Notes under the pieces: generated by a model | What the model was told of the DNA's origin: nothing | The model's database searches: none | What the model saw: only the letters and a program-made list of their open reading frames with translations | Program-made: the position numbers and the translations under genes | Assembly (NCBI RefSeq): GCF_000321225.1 | Contig: NW_004450330.1 | Location: 954,639 to 1,018,638 of the forward strand | From: Odobenus rosmarus divergens | Lineage: Eukaryota > Chordata > Mammalia > Carnivora > Odobenidae | DNA: 64,000 nucleotides | Direction: 5' to 3' | Shown here: positions 10,401-21,429 of the stretch, in pieces | Layout: each line of letters starts with the position of its first letter | Numbering within the stretch: position 1 is the stretch's first letter

Positions 10401-12444
10401 GAGGGAGAAGCAAACTCACTGAGCACAGAGCCTGATGCAGGGCTCGATCCCAGGACTCTGAGATCATGACGCAAGCCGAAGGCAGACTCTTAACCAGCTG
10501 AGCCATCCAGGCGCCCCACAAGAGGAAATTTTTTAATCTCACAAATTAAGTCCTAACTTCCATAGTTGGTTAGTCCAGCAACTCAATATTGTTATCAGGG
10601 ACCATCCAGCTACTTACCCGTCCTCAACAAGATGATTTCTGTCTTCCTAAGGTTTGTCCCTTCATGGTCATGGATGAGCTGCAACAGTTCACTATTTTTA
10701 TATAATAGTATCCAGAGGCAGAAAGACATTATTTCCTTCTCACTAAGAAAAAAGAACCTTATCTAAAGTTACCCCGAGCTTTCCCTGGAACATGGGGCTG
10801 CACAGTATCAGCACCAGGATCAGAGTTCTGTTTGCACAGAGGTGAATAGGGAGGGGATCGTTCTTAGTCCACAGTGTACACTGTCTCATTCATCTTCACA
10901 TCAGTCCAACATGGTTATATTCCTATTTTACAGCTAGAGAACCTGAGGCTCACAGATGTTAAGTGCTTTGTCCAAGGTCATACAGCTGATTAGTGAGGGG
11001 CTTTGAATACTGGCCCCACTGTTTTAAGCATTCTTTAAAAATAATGTGATTATTGGGGCACCTAGGTGGCTCAGTCAGTCGAGCATCTGACTCTTGGTTT
11101 CAGCTCATGATCTCAAGATTGTAGATTGAGGGGAACCCCCTCCCCAGGCTCTGCTCTGAGCGAGGAGCCTGCTTGGGATTCTCTCTCCCCATCACTCTTT
11201 GCCCCTCCCCACTCTCTCTTTTTAAAAAATGTGATTATTAATTATATTTGTGGTTTATGAACAATAAAAATCAGTTTGACAGATGTGTGTTCTCCCCGGA
11301 TAGAAAAAGGTTATTGTAACCATCTGAATCCTGTCTTCTCTACATTAGTGTAATGGGTTCTCTTCCAGCAGTGCTAATATAGTTTTCCTGGAGTCCCCAG
11401 AAATTTCCATTTGAGGTCCTAGCCAGTGCTTGACCACTCTTCTTAAATAGTACCTATCCCCCACCCCTGACCACCCTACCTTTTCTCACCTTTATTTTTC
11501 TCCATTAAAAAATATCAGTCTTGGGGCGCTGAGTGGCTCAGTCTGTTGGGTGTCTGCCTTCGGCTCAGGTCATGATATCGGAGTCCTGGGATCGGGCCCC
11601 ACGTCGGGCTCCCTGCTCAGCAGAGAGCCTGCTTCTCCCTCTGCCCTTCACCTCACTTGTACTTTCTCTCTCTCAAATAAATAAATAAAATCTTTAAAAT
11701 ATATATATATCAGTCTCTTGGGGTGCCCGGGGTGGCTCGGTAGGTTGAGTGTCCAGCTCTTGATTTCCACTTGAGTTGTGGGATCAAGCCCTACCCCTGT
11801 CTCCCCACTCAGTGAGAGTCTGCTTCTCTCCTCTGCCCTTCCCTCTAAGCACACAGGTGCTCATGCTCCCTCTCCCCTCCACCAATAAATAAATAAATCT
11901 TAAAAGAAAATCAGTCTATCTTGTACTAGTTTCCTTGTTCATTTTACTTTCCCTATAACAGAAAGTAAGCTCCGTGAGAGCAAGGTTTTGTCTATTTTGT
12001 TCACTGCTGTATCCACAGCTTCTAAAATAGTGCCTAACATTTAATGATCAGTAAATACTTGTTGAGTTAATGAAATAAGACTAGACATGAGAGAGATGCC
12101 TGGCTGGCTCAGTCGGTCCTGGGTCCTGGGATCGAGTCCCACATCGGGCTCCTTGCTCAGCAGGGAACCTGCTTCTCCCTCTGCCTGCCATTCCCCCTAC
12201 TTGTGTCCTCACTCTCTGACAAATAAATAAATAAAATCTTAAAAAAAAAAACAAATAAATAAATAAAATCTTAAAAAAAAAAAAAAAAAGATTTGACATG
12301 AGAGATTATCAAGGGAAAATTACAAATACTTAATGGATACTGTGAGATAATTTGTCACTTTTTAAAATGTTATATATCTATCTTTTGAAAAATGGTTTTC
12401 TTTTATTTTCTAGGGAAAATCCAATTGTAGGAAAAACATCTTAG
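7398..12444 (+). CDS. RASA2: RASA2, 3' coding part (five exons, C-terminal 204 residues)
   Basis: Coding join 7398-7480, 8199-8407, 9109-9212, 9562-9751 and 12414-12444; every junction has AG/GT signals and the phases agree. RASA2 (GAP1m) is a membrane-associated Ras GTPase-activating protein that speeds GTP hydrolysis by Ras. Its family layout is C2-C2-RasGAP-PH-Btk. Only the rear half of the PH domain, the Btk zinc motif and the C-terminal tail lie here; C2, RasGAP and the PH start are upstream of the window. The motifs [20 protein letters not shown] and [20 protein letters not shown] and the tail [14 protein letters not shown] match RASA2 rather than its paralogue RASA3, as recalled from the family. 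There is no frameshift or premature stop, so the gene looks functional. Confidence 0.95.
7650..8198. other. RASA2: RASA2 intron, possible L2
   Basis: An A-rich run at 7656-7700 is followed by a diverged C/T-rich stretch (CTCCATCTGCAGTTCCCTCC) that may be L2. There is no other feature. Confidence 0.4.
8199..8407 (+). CDS. RASA2: RASA2 exon: PH C-terminal helix and Btk zinc motif
   Basis: This 209-base exon enters in phase 0 after a CTATGAAG acceptor and ends with two bases of an alanine codon before GTAAGT. It carries the PH C-terminal helix ([16 protein letters not shown]). The Btk-type zinc motif follows: His, ten residues, Cys-Cys, nine residues, Cys, seen as [14 protein letters not shown] and then ALGC. 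All four predicted zinc ligands are present. Confidence 0.94.
8430..8747 (+). repeat. L1 3' fragment (sense)
   Basis: Contains the phrases AATATTATCAGCCATAAAAT, GACCTTGAAAAATGCCAAGT and TGGTTGTGATGGCCTGGAGG, which are typical of the terminal part of old L1. Confidence 0.75.
9109..9212 (+). CDS. RASA2: RASA2 exon after the Btk motif
   Basis: This 104-base exon has acceptor ATCATAG and donor AG/GTAAAT. It encodes [20 protein letters not shown] followed by a leucine-rich helical piece ending in KMEE. Phase continuity with both neighbours is exact. Confidence 0.93.
9562..9751 (+). CDS. RASA2: RASA2 penultimate exon, C-terminal tail
   Basis: This 190-base exon has acceptor CTTTTAG and donor GTAAGT. 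It encodes [20 protein letters not shown], a Thr/Ile/Lys-rich helical stretch, and the basic [14 protein letters not shown] segment. It ends with two bases of a lysine codon completed in the last exon. Confidence 0.93.
10331..10517 (-). mobile_element. CAN-SINE
   Basis: AAGATTTTATTTATTTATTA start, GA run, and GAGCCATCCAGGCGCCCC head. It lies in the last RASA2 intron. Confidence 0.96.
10875..11035 (-). repeat. MIR
   Basis: Reverse MIR core: ATTTTACAGCTAGAGAACCT, GGTCATACAGCTGATTAGTG. Confidence 0.75.
11055..11229 (+). mobile_element. CAN-SINE, diverged
   Basis: Head GGGGCACCTAGGTGGCTCAG; the tail is reduced to a T/A run without the usual AAATAAA block. Older than its neighbours. Confidence 0.9.
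11523..11710 (+). mobile_element. CAN-SINE
   Basis: Head GGGGCGCTGAGTGGCTCAG, CT-rich middle and AAATAAATAAATAAAATC tail running into a short AT repeat. Confidence 0.95.
11720..11910 (+). mobile_element. CAN-SINE
   Basis: Head GGGGTGCCCGGGGTGGCTCG and tail AATAAATAAATAAATCTT. It lies directly after the previous copy, giving a head-to-tail pair. Confidence 0.93.
11930..12066 (+). repeat. L2 3' end
   Basis: Ordered match to the L2 tail: GTAAGCTCCGTGAGAGCAAG, TCACTGCTGTATCCACAGCT, AGTAAATACTTGTTGAGTTA. Confidence 0.75.
12095..12294 (+). mobile_element. CAN-SINE with duplicated tail
   Basis: Flanked by GACATGAGAGA at 12084-12094 and 12295-12305. The A-rich tail occurs twice in tandem: the AAATAAATAAATAAAATCTT block plus A-run is repeated. 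It lies 119 bases before the last RASA2 exon. Confidence 0.95.
12414..12444 (+). CDS. RASA2: RASA2 last coding segment and stop
   Basis: After a TTTTCTAG acceptor the exon supplies ENPIVGKTS and a TAG stop at 12442-12444. Only 31 coding bases sit in this exon; the rest is 3' UTR. The intron before it (9752-12413) holds five CAN-SINE copies, an inverted MIR and an L2 end. Confidence 0.92.
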
Positions 12445-15400
12445 AGTATGACCAACTGATTCAGAAGAACTGGAAAATACTATTTTTGTTGGAGTTTTTC
12501 AATTCATTGTTTATTTTGTTCCTGGTATTTAAGAATGAACATTGGCTTCAGTGTCACCTATATTCACATTGTATTTAATATTTAATAATTGAAAGTAACT
12601 GGGAATCCTGCTATTGATGCATTACTAGAGAATTTGAAATTCAAGATTCCCTTCGTATCTTTTATGTCAAAAGCCATGTGTCTGCAGCTTCTTTTTAATA
12701 GAATCTTCCTAAAGAAGCTTTATAACAAAAGGAGAACTCTTCCATAACAAGAAACCATCTCTTCCTGTGACACTCCATGTTCTGTGGACTTTTCACTACC
12801 ATTAGTGCCTGCTCTATACTGCCAATATTGTGTTTTACTAGAAAATCCAGTCCATGACAATTCAGAGCTTTCCATTTAGTTCATCCAGACCCTCCCTCTT
12901 CAAAAAAGAAAAAAAAAAGAGATTTTCCTTTTGTCTGTTAGTCATTACAGATTACAATAGGGACTTTTGAAAACTGCCAGAGCATCCTTGAAGGTTGGTA
13001 GCTCCTTTTGCCTATTTAAAGATGTAAACAGAACTCAGGAGGAATCAGGGAACATATACTGTTGTGCGCATCTTGTTTACATTTGGGATGAGTGATGGCA
13101 GTTGAAATACAGTGAGACCACTAAATTTTTTTTCATTGTTTTAAATATCAGGTACTCATTTTCTTGATTTGAAAGTTCAAGTTAACGTGACTTGTAAGGA
13201 CATCTCTTCTGAAAAAGAAGAGACAGTAGTCAGTGAAAGAAGGTGGTGGGAGAATCACTTGACTTCACCTGTTATTATAAGGGCCACCATAAGGACGCCC
13301 TCCTCCTAGTGTGAGGGTGAGAGTTAACTAGAAAACAGTCACTTGGCGCACTTTAATAATCTGGGCTGCCCCAGATTATACTTTAGATACTCTGTGGTAT
13401 CTAATCTTTATGATCAGTTGAATGATCAGTGTTTAAGTCTAGAAATAGTGCTTTCCTGAAAATGTTTATATTTCATTGCTGTTTTCTTATTTCCTGCTAG
13501 CCAAATGGAGTTTGGGCAAGCAACTGTTTGAATCCTGTTTTTCCCTAATAATTTACTTTTATCCTCAAAACCATAATTGTAAATAAGCAGTCGAAGCAAG
13601 TTGCCTCCTTGAAGTTAAGAGGGATACACATTGCTTCATCAGTATTAAAAACCATGGTACTCTTATTTTGTCTTTTAAAATTTAAAACATTTTCTAAATG
13701 TGGTACTTTGAACCTTGGAGTATTTACATATTTCTGTTTAAAACTGTGACTTATTAATGTAAGTCTAGCTAGTAGTGCTTTTTTTGTTTTCCTGAGCATA
13801 AGCTATATATCAGGATACACTTTGCCAGTTTTGTTATTGGTGAGTAATTGTTTTTAAATTATATTGTTACTAGGGAATTTTTTTAAAGACCATTGGCACA
13901 CAATCAGAGTTGTTCCAGAAATGATTATAACTGAGCAATGTATTTCTCTAAGCGACTTGTGAAAATCAATTGGTTTTATTTAAGAATCGGTCCTAGTCTC
14001 CATTATGATAGGTTTATTCCTGCCCACTTTAAAGACAAGTTTGAAAGACTCCTTTAAATTTTATGAGCTTGTGTATTCCATAAATTACACTGATTTATAA
14101 ATGTGAAAGAATTTAACCATTTAATAAATTTCTCATTGCTGAATTTCATTCAGATTGAAATTTCCTTTTAAGAGTCTCTGAGATGTCTACCTGAAAAGGA
14201 CATGTGAGCCTTGCCAAGTACCACTTGTTATTCTTTAGTGGCTGTTTTAGCCCTCTGCTCTTCTTCAAGGCAAAAGAAATATTTTTTAAGTATTTCTAAT
14301 ATCAAATCCCCAATCATGATTGCCTTTAAAGATCATGGCATTGTCAAAGGGGCCAAGGCTGTGTGAATACGTAACTGAATTTGAACGGAAGAGTTTAGTC
14401 ATATAGTTATTTTCTTCACATGACACTTTTAAACAGCCTATTTGACTGGAATTAACCAGCTTGGCACAGCCAAAAAGAAGTAATGTGAAATTAAATTAAT
14501 CTTCTTTGAAAGTCTACTGAAATAAGAGACCGTGTCAGTAGGACCCTACAGTAACCTAGGTACTTGCTTCCAAGGGCCTCATTCCTCTGCTGTTATACTT
14601 ACGAGTACTTTGATTTTTGCTACCAGATCTGCTTTCTCTGCCTTTTCCACACTTGAAAAAAAATACATGGCAGCTCACTTCACCCTGAAAACCTGAAAAT
14701 GCTTATAGAAGGAGAGAAAAGGATGATTTAAAAACTCTTGCCATAAATGCCAGTTCTGGTTCTTAGTTTAGCCATTTCCATCAGTTGTAGTTGTGGTGAT
14801 CTATTCTTGTTATTGTTTGTTGTGTTTTTTTTTTAGTTTGGTTTTTTAATATTCATTTACTAAGATGATGGCAATAGCTAAGTTTTTTACCCCCAGGAGT
14901 ATAATTTATCAAATTGAATGATTTTATTTGCCAAAGAAATGTGTTTATAATGTCACGGGTAATGGTTAAATGTCAAAACTAGATTTTCCTTATTATTAAA
15001 AAAAAAAAGTGATGAATGATGTGGCTTTTGTTTGTTTCTGAAGCCTAATTTCATTCATTTATCAGAAAGGCTCATTCATGCCAGGTTTTAGAAAACAGAT
15101 TTCTTTCCTTTTTTTTTTTTTTTTAAGTAAAAGCACCTTTAATTTGTTCTAACGGTACATCCTGTAATGACAATGCTATAAAAAGCCTTTTAGGTGTCCT
15201 TACAGTATGCGAAAAATACAGGACTCATTCTAGAGTTAAATTACCTGTCTTGACCGATATTATCTGCTTCCATTTTTATTAACTTGGAAATTAATATGTT
15301 GCTAGTAAATATTGGTTTTTACAGTGTCCAATTTGAATATGTAAGTTATCAAAACTTAATGTAGTTAAGAATTTGTGTAACCATGTTGTATTGTTGAGAA

Positions 15401-15505
15401 TGTATTTTTATTTAAATTTTATTTTCTTATCAAGAGTATTATAAAAATTAAAAACTTTTGTAACTGTCGCTTGGAAATAACTCAAATAAATTACAAGAAG
15501 CCTGT
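12445..15505 (+). other. RASA2: RASA2 3' UTR
   Basis: About 3 kb after the stop is free of SINE insertions, unlike everything around it, and is AT-rich. That fits a transcribed UTR under some constraint. It contains a Pumilio-type motif TGTAAATA at 13578-13585. The 3' boundary is inferred from the last good polyadenylation signal. Earlier sites could give shorter isoforms. Confidence 0.7.
15485..15490 (+). terminator. RASA2: Candidate polyadenylation signal of RASA2
   Basis: AATAAA lies within ACTCAAATAAATTACAAG, followed by the T/G-containing CTGTCTATTCTCTGTGAG. It is the last consensus signal before the sequence changes character, so I take it as the distal site. Confidence 0.6.
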
Positions 15506-18500
15506 CTATTCTCTGTGAGACCTTACTTTCTTACTGATTTAAGATTTCTTAAAATTAATGTACCTTGCCTATCAGTAAGGGAATAGCAAACATGAGAAGT
15601 TCTCAGTAACAAAGAAGAACAAAGCCATCTGTTTTAAAAGTGCTCAGGATTCTTTTCTTGCACTTAACTTAGCTGATTTTTGATGGACTGTGGTCCTTAT
15701 TCGCTCATTCGTTCAACAGACTTGTTTTGAGGACCTCCAGTATAGAGGCACCATGCAGGATCTCTTCATTCCCGATAGCCGGGCACGTCCAGCATGCAGG
15801 ATTGTATTCCACCCCTGTCCCTGTCTGGGTAAGTAGTTCAGAGCTGACTTTTTCAGCCTATCTTAGACTTTTTGAAGAATCCCATTTCTACTTTTCTCAA
15901 AACAGTTGACATCAGAGCTTCTGGTTACTCAGGTCCTACACTGACTCCTGTACATTACTCTGCCCTGTAGCTTGACCTTCAGTGCAATCCTTCCAGATGT
16001 TAGAATTTGACCATGTTGTGCCATCTTGCTGACCTGTCTAGAGAATATAAAGTAACAGCACCAAAGACCAGGTTAGTGGGTAACTTGTGCCCCTGAGGAG
16101 AGAAGCCAGAATACTTCCCCATTAGGGCCACAGCAGCCCTCTTAGCATTTCTAAATAAACCTCCGTAAAACTTAGCCCTTGTAACTCCAGAAGAGTTTAA
16201 GGTTAATAAAGAGGAAGGAATCGGGTTCTGATTATCTAGGGATCCTACTTTTATCAGAATACCAGAATCCTACTCAGGCTAGCTCATGTATTAGAAAAGA
16301 ACTTGTCAGAAATGTCAAAGACTTCGAGTTACATTCTATGATGTAAACAAGCTAGTTCTTTAATGAGAGAGGGTGCCATACTTCTCCCTTTCAAAACCGC
16401 GTGATTCCAGAAGAGGAGACCCCTGAAGCCAAATGAAGTCCCTTTATGTGTACACCAGAATAAGAAGGCATAGTTCGCACTGCTGGATTTTGATTGCTGA
16501 CACTACTACACCCAAGTCAGTGACCTTCAGAGAATAACCTTTCTTGAGTAGACATGACATGCTTCAAACTCAACGGACCCATGTTCAGAGACTATTGGTC
16601 TTGATTCCTCATAGGCATTCTTACCTGTCTGTGACCAAAAGGTTCATTCTTTGGCTTGTAATTTTGCCATTTGACTTCTTAGCTTGGTGATACCATTTGC
16701 ACCATATTTTAAGCTTATGCCTGCATTTTATTTTAGCAACAGAGGTGGTGTAACCTGTTGAAAGTCCTGTCAAGATTTGTTTTGTTTAAATAAAAAGAAA
16801 AAAAAGATTTGTTTTGTTCTCTGCCTTGTAGTTCAAATCCTCTTTGTTTCATACCATCAGAACCTTTGTGCTTTCCTTGTGTCGATCTACTTTTTGACAT
16901 GGCGTGTAGTCCTTAAATATATAAAGTTTTTGCTCATCAAGGAAGAATTCTTTTGCCTGTAGTGAACAACATTGTTTTCCAAATTTAGCATATTTCTCAA
17001 CTGAGAACTGAGAAAGCCACACTGGCTGTTCAAGAAGCACCCATCATTTTAGATGGATTCTCAATGCAGGATGGGGTAAGTGACCCCTAGAGAGGCCTAT
17101 TGGAATCTCCCAGAGGAGACAGAGGGCTGGGGGGCAGGGGGGAGGCGGTATATAGTTTGAAAAGGCATAGTCAACATTATAATTTTACACTTGAAAATAC
17201 AAACACCTCTTTTTGTAATTCAAACGACAGAAAAAGCTCAACAAAATCTTACTGATACAGATGCGTGGGTGGGACCGTGATTCTCACCTGGAGACCCTTT
17301 TCAATACAGAGCCTGAGATACTTGTGTTAATGTGGAACACATTTTTAAAGTTTGGGAAACACTGGAATGTGGGCTGATGTATTAAATTCCAAATTCTGAG
17401 CCTGAGTCTCATTCCTAAATTCTACATCAAAATATGTGTCGGGAGTGAGGATACTGTCAAAATCACTGTTTTGCTGGAGCTTAGAACCCACAGGGAGAAG
17501 GAAGCCTGAATAAGTAAAAGCTATCAGGTGGTAAGTATGACGGGGCATAACAAGGACAGGAGACAGGGAGTGCCACGCGTGGGGCCGGAAAGTGGGGGGG
17601 TACACTGGGAAATGCGGTCATCGAGGCAGGCCTCACCAGGAAGGAGAGTTTGAACGAAGGGGTGAGGAAAGGGAGTCCTATGGATGTGTAAAGGAAGAAA
17701 TAAAGTGCGTAGGCAGAAGAAATAAAATGCGGGGTGTGCTCAGAGACGGCAAGGACATTAGTGTGGCCAGAGCCAAATGAATGAGGGGAATGGTAGGAGC
17801 CCGGTGGTGGAGGGTATTGAGCAGTGAAATGACGTTGACCCACGTACCTTCTGTGGATTGCTGTGACTGCTGAATTGAAAGAGGTCTCAAGGAAGGCACA
17901 GGAGGAAATAGGCAAGCCAGTCAGCTAATATCCTAATCCTGTGAGGGATGGCGGCGGCTGGGCCTTGGGGTGATAGTACAGAGTGTATGAGGAGTAACTT
18001 AGATTCTGGGTAGAACTGAAGATAGAACCAATAGGATTTGTTGACAGGAATGTGGGAGAAAGAAAGGAGTCTAGGAAGATCCAGTAGCTTAAGCAACTGG
18101 TTATTTACTGAGATACGAAAGACTATAACAGGAGGTTTGTTTGTGCTTTATCTGTGTCCATGGAAAGGATTCCTAGAAAAGATTCATTTAAATCACTTAG
18201 TAAGTACTAGCATATATCGTATCTCGTTTTATCCAGTTATCATATCTTCCTCAGTAGATTGTCAATGATTCTGAGGGTGAAGAGGGCCTTATTGTACCCC
18301 ACAGCCCCTCGCCCTTAGATGAGGAGACCTAATGCACATTCCATGAATGAACGACATACGATGGCTAATGATGGAGCAGCAACGGCCTTGACTGAAAGTC
18401 ACAACCCAGCTAGAAACTACCTTTATGATCTTGGTCAGTTAACCTCTTTAGGTTTTGTTCCCCTATACATGTAAAATTTTTAAGTTTTTGTCTTCAAGAG

Positions 18501-18922
18501 CAAGGTGTTGGGCCCTTACTATGCACTAAGCACTCTGTTAAATCCCGGAGCCCTAAGATGATGCCTTCAAGTTGTTCGTGGTCGAGCTAGAGACCAGACC
18601 AGAGTGACCCGAGGATCCTTCTACAAGTTCCATACCCGGACAACCCCCAGGGTCCCTCCCATTAGTCCCTCCCCAGCAGTTTGTGTAGATAATTTGATTC
18701 CTTCCGCGGATCTTTCTTGACAGAATATGCCTTGCTCTCTCCCCCAGGGCTCCACAACTATAGACCAATTTCGCAGCATTGACAGACCCTGTAGACTGTA
18801 TTATAATCCTCTTCCGGTCATCCTTGGAGGAATTAATAGGGTCCCAGGCGTTAAAGAAGTCACTGATTTACAAGTGAAACAGCCTGGTGTAGGAAGAGAG
18901 CCCAGCACCCAATTCTGCTCAA
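15506..18922. other. Intergenic, old repeats
   Basis: No exon recognised downstream of RASA2. About 17480-18110 resembles an old L2-like element. The rest is unassigned, including the open frames on the minus strand at 17345-18096, which are by-products of purine-rich sequence. Confidence 0.5.
17480..18110 (+). repeat. Old LINE2-like or unassigned mammalian repeat
   Basis: Purine-rich phrases seen in widespread old repeats: TGGTAGGAGCCCGGTGGTGG, GAACCAATAGGATTTGTTGA, GTGGGAGAAAGAAAGGAGTC. The family assignment is uncertain. Confidence 0.45.
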
Positions 18923-19250
18923 GTGTTGAAATAATTAAACAAAGAGGCCATTAGACTGAGGTGGCCCTAATACCATGGCCGCCTATGTAAGCAAACCAAA
19001 ATCTAAGCCTATACATGCCTCAAGGTTACAAAATCAAAAACCTAAGGACAGCAGTGACAGCCACTAGGCTTTAAGCTGTAGCCAGTCAATAATTTCCTTT
19101 CTTCGTTTCTGCATCTTCTCTGTATCTCTCCCCAGACTCCTGCTGCAGAGAGCTCCTAGCCACTTCCAGCGTGGCGCTGCCTGATTGGAACTGATTTTCA
19201 CTCCGATAAACTCTTAAAATTGTTTATATGCTGCGGTTTATCTTTTAACA
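18923..19250 (+). mobile_element. Probable solo LTR, ERV1 type
   Basis: Sequence starting TGTTGAAATAATTAAACAAA and ending CTTTTAACA, with CTTCGTTTCTGCATCTTCTC and a degraded GATAAACTCTTAAA signal in LTR order, similar to old MER34-like LTRs as I recall them. No coding part of a provirus is attached, and no clear target duplication is visible. Confidence 0.5.
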
Positions 19251-19585
19251 ATTTGTAGACAAAAAGCAGCTTTAAAAAGGCAAAGCTGGCACTGACTTGT
19301 GACCACAGTTTTTATTTGGATTCAAATAAGGAGCCAAAGGGACTGACAGTTGCATTTTAATGTCACAGAGGATAGCATTTTGGCTGCTAATCAGCCCTTC
19401 CAGTGACCAGAGATGAGGCACAGATGTGGCCATTCTCCCCTCTGGCTGGCTTTAGGTCTTACAGCAAGCCCCTCCCCTGCCCCACCCATTATTTATAAGA
19501 ACCGTGGAGGAAGTTAAAACCTGTAGCCCTTAATAGTGTAATGATCATTTTGGAATTCAATTGGCACTTCTTGGTGGTGGTTTAA

Positions 19586-19781
19586 TCTTTTTTTTTTTTT
19601 TAAGATTTTATTTATTTGACAGAGACACAGCAAGAAAGGGAACACAAGCAGGGGGAGTGGGAGAAGGAGAAGCAAGCTTCCTAACGAGCAGGGAGCCTGA
19701 TGTGGGGCTCGATCCTAGGACCCCGGGATCATGACCTGAGCCGAAGGCAGACACTTAACAAGTGAGCCACCCAGGCGCCCC
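19586..19781 (-). mobile_element. CAN-SINE
   Basis: Flanked by perfect TTGGTGGTGGTTTAA at 19571-19585 and 19783-19797. Full-length reverse copy. Confidence 0.97.
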
Positions 19782-19804
19782 TTTGGTGGTGGTTTAAAAG
19801 AGCT

Positions 19805-19939
19805 GGGGGTGCCTGGGTGGCTCAGTTGGGTAAGCATCTGACTTTTAATCTCAGCTCAGTCTCTGATCTCAGAGTTGTGAGTTCAAATTCCACAGTGGGC
19901 TCCACACTGGGTGTGGAGCCTACTTTAAAAAAAAAAAAG
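19805..19939 (+). mobile_element. CAN-SINE, older short form
   Basis: Head GGGGTGCCTGGGTGGCTCAG, box-B-like GTTCAAATTCC, and A-run directly after GTGTGGAGCCTACTTT. It lacks the long CT-rich stretch, so it is an older subtype. Confidence 0.9.
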
Positions 19940-20120
19940 TGCCTAAAACTAAAGCCTAAAACTAAAAGTGCTAAAATTCAAAATCATTTATAGCAAGAAA
20001 ATGAAGCAAATCATTCACTTTCACAAGTAAAGACACTATTTGGTAATTTACATTTTAACATTTTAATTTGACTTTTTTTATTTTACTTAAATGCTTATGG
20101 AAATAAAAAGACTTGCTCAG

Positions 20121-20300
20121 GGCGCCTGGGTGGCTCAGTCAGTTAAGCATCTGCCTTTGGCTCAGGTCATGATCCCAGGGTCCTGGGCTTGAATCCCGCA
20201 TCAGTCTCCCTGCTCAGCAGGAAGCCTGCTTCTCCCTCTGCCTGCTCTGCCCGCTTGTGCTTGCTCTCTCTCTGTCAAATAAATAAATAGCTTAAAAAAA
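20121..20300 (+). mobile_element. CAN-SINE
   Basis: Flanked by AAGACTTGCTCAG at 20108-20120 and 20301-20313. Complete head, CT tract and AAATAAATAAATAG tail. Confidence 0.97.
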
Positions 20301-20330
20301 AAGACTTGCTCAGTTTAAGAGAGGGACACA

Positions 20331-20528
20331 GGGGTGCCTGAATGGCTCAGTCGGTTAAGCATCTGCCCTCAGCTCAGATCATGATCCCAGGATCCTGAGT
20401 TCAAGCCCCTAGTCAGGTTCCTCACTCAGCAGGGAGGCTGCTTCTTCCTCTCCCTCTGCCTATCCCCCCCACCCCTTGTGCTTTCTCTCTCTCAAATAAA
20501 TAAAATCTTTAAAAAGAGAGAGAGAGAG
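20331..20528 (+). mobile_element. CAN-SINE
   Basis: Head GGGGTGCCTGAATGGCTCAG, tail AAATAAATAAAATCTTT followed by a GA run. Confidence 0.95.
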
Positions 20529-20529
20529 A

Positions 20530-21429
20530 TGGAAATGCATAAATTAACCACTGTTTGAAAGTATTTTATCTGCATATTGAGAAATATATGAAAACTTACA
20601 AACAGACCACGAAAATGCAGTATGGAAGTAAATCACATACTCTGCATGTCTTAAATAGCAGTAACTAGAAGTGCCAAAATTCAGTTAACTTTTGTTTTTT
20701 CAGCCATCCTTGCAAATGTGGGGCGGGATTCAAGTTTCCAATTATAGTTCAAGGGATATTTGCTCAAACCCAGATCGAATTTTCTTGCAATTTCCTGCAG
20801 TTCCAGTTCAACCAGCCCCAGGGGGCGGCAGATAGGAGAAGAGCTTGTCCTTTAGTCTTCTGTCCCCTGGAACCCTTCACTTGTCATTGTAAGGAGTCCA
20901 TTGAAGAGCAGCACACATCTGCTGGGCCTGGGGAACAGGGAGCCGGAGAGGTCAGACCCCTGAGCCAGGCCCCGGTGGGCAGAACCACATGGAGGGGATG
21001 GCGCACTGGCTGAAACAGTGGCCCCTTGCCAAGAGGAAATTTCTTAATGTGCTGAATCAAAAACTCTCGTGTAGGCCCCGCCTGCCTCTCAGGTTCTTCC
21101 TCTGACCTCCCACCAACCCTCTGACCCTATACTCTACCTCTTTAAGGCAGTTTCACTTCCAAAACAATCCTGAATTGGGGTAGGAAAGGCTGTAGAAATT
21201 CCCACCACAGCATGGCTTCCCATGTGGATGCCTCACTGGCAGGGGGTGGGGAGGAGTTGCCAGATTTAGAAAATAAAATATAACTAGTGAGACAGGATCG
21301 AGGCACTGGGGTCGGGACTCCTCTTGCTCTGGGGGTGTCTGCAGCTGCAGGATCTCAGGCAAAACAGTGGAATTCTTTAACTGACGTTGGTCTAAACACC
21401 CCCACCTAGACACTCCAAGCAGCCCGCCA
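20530..21429. other. Intergenic, nothing recognised
   Basis: Mixed-composition sequence leading into the ZP3-like relic. The 5' part of that relic may reach into the last 200 bases, but I cannot support it. Confidence 0.5.

Noticed and set aside
17345..18096. Cluster of minus-strand open frames, one of 144 codons
   Set aside because: They read the pyrimidine strand of an old purine-rich repeat; the composition explains the open frames.
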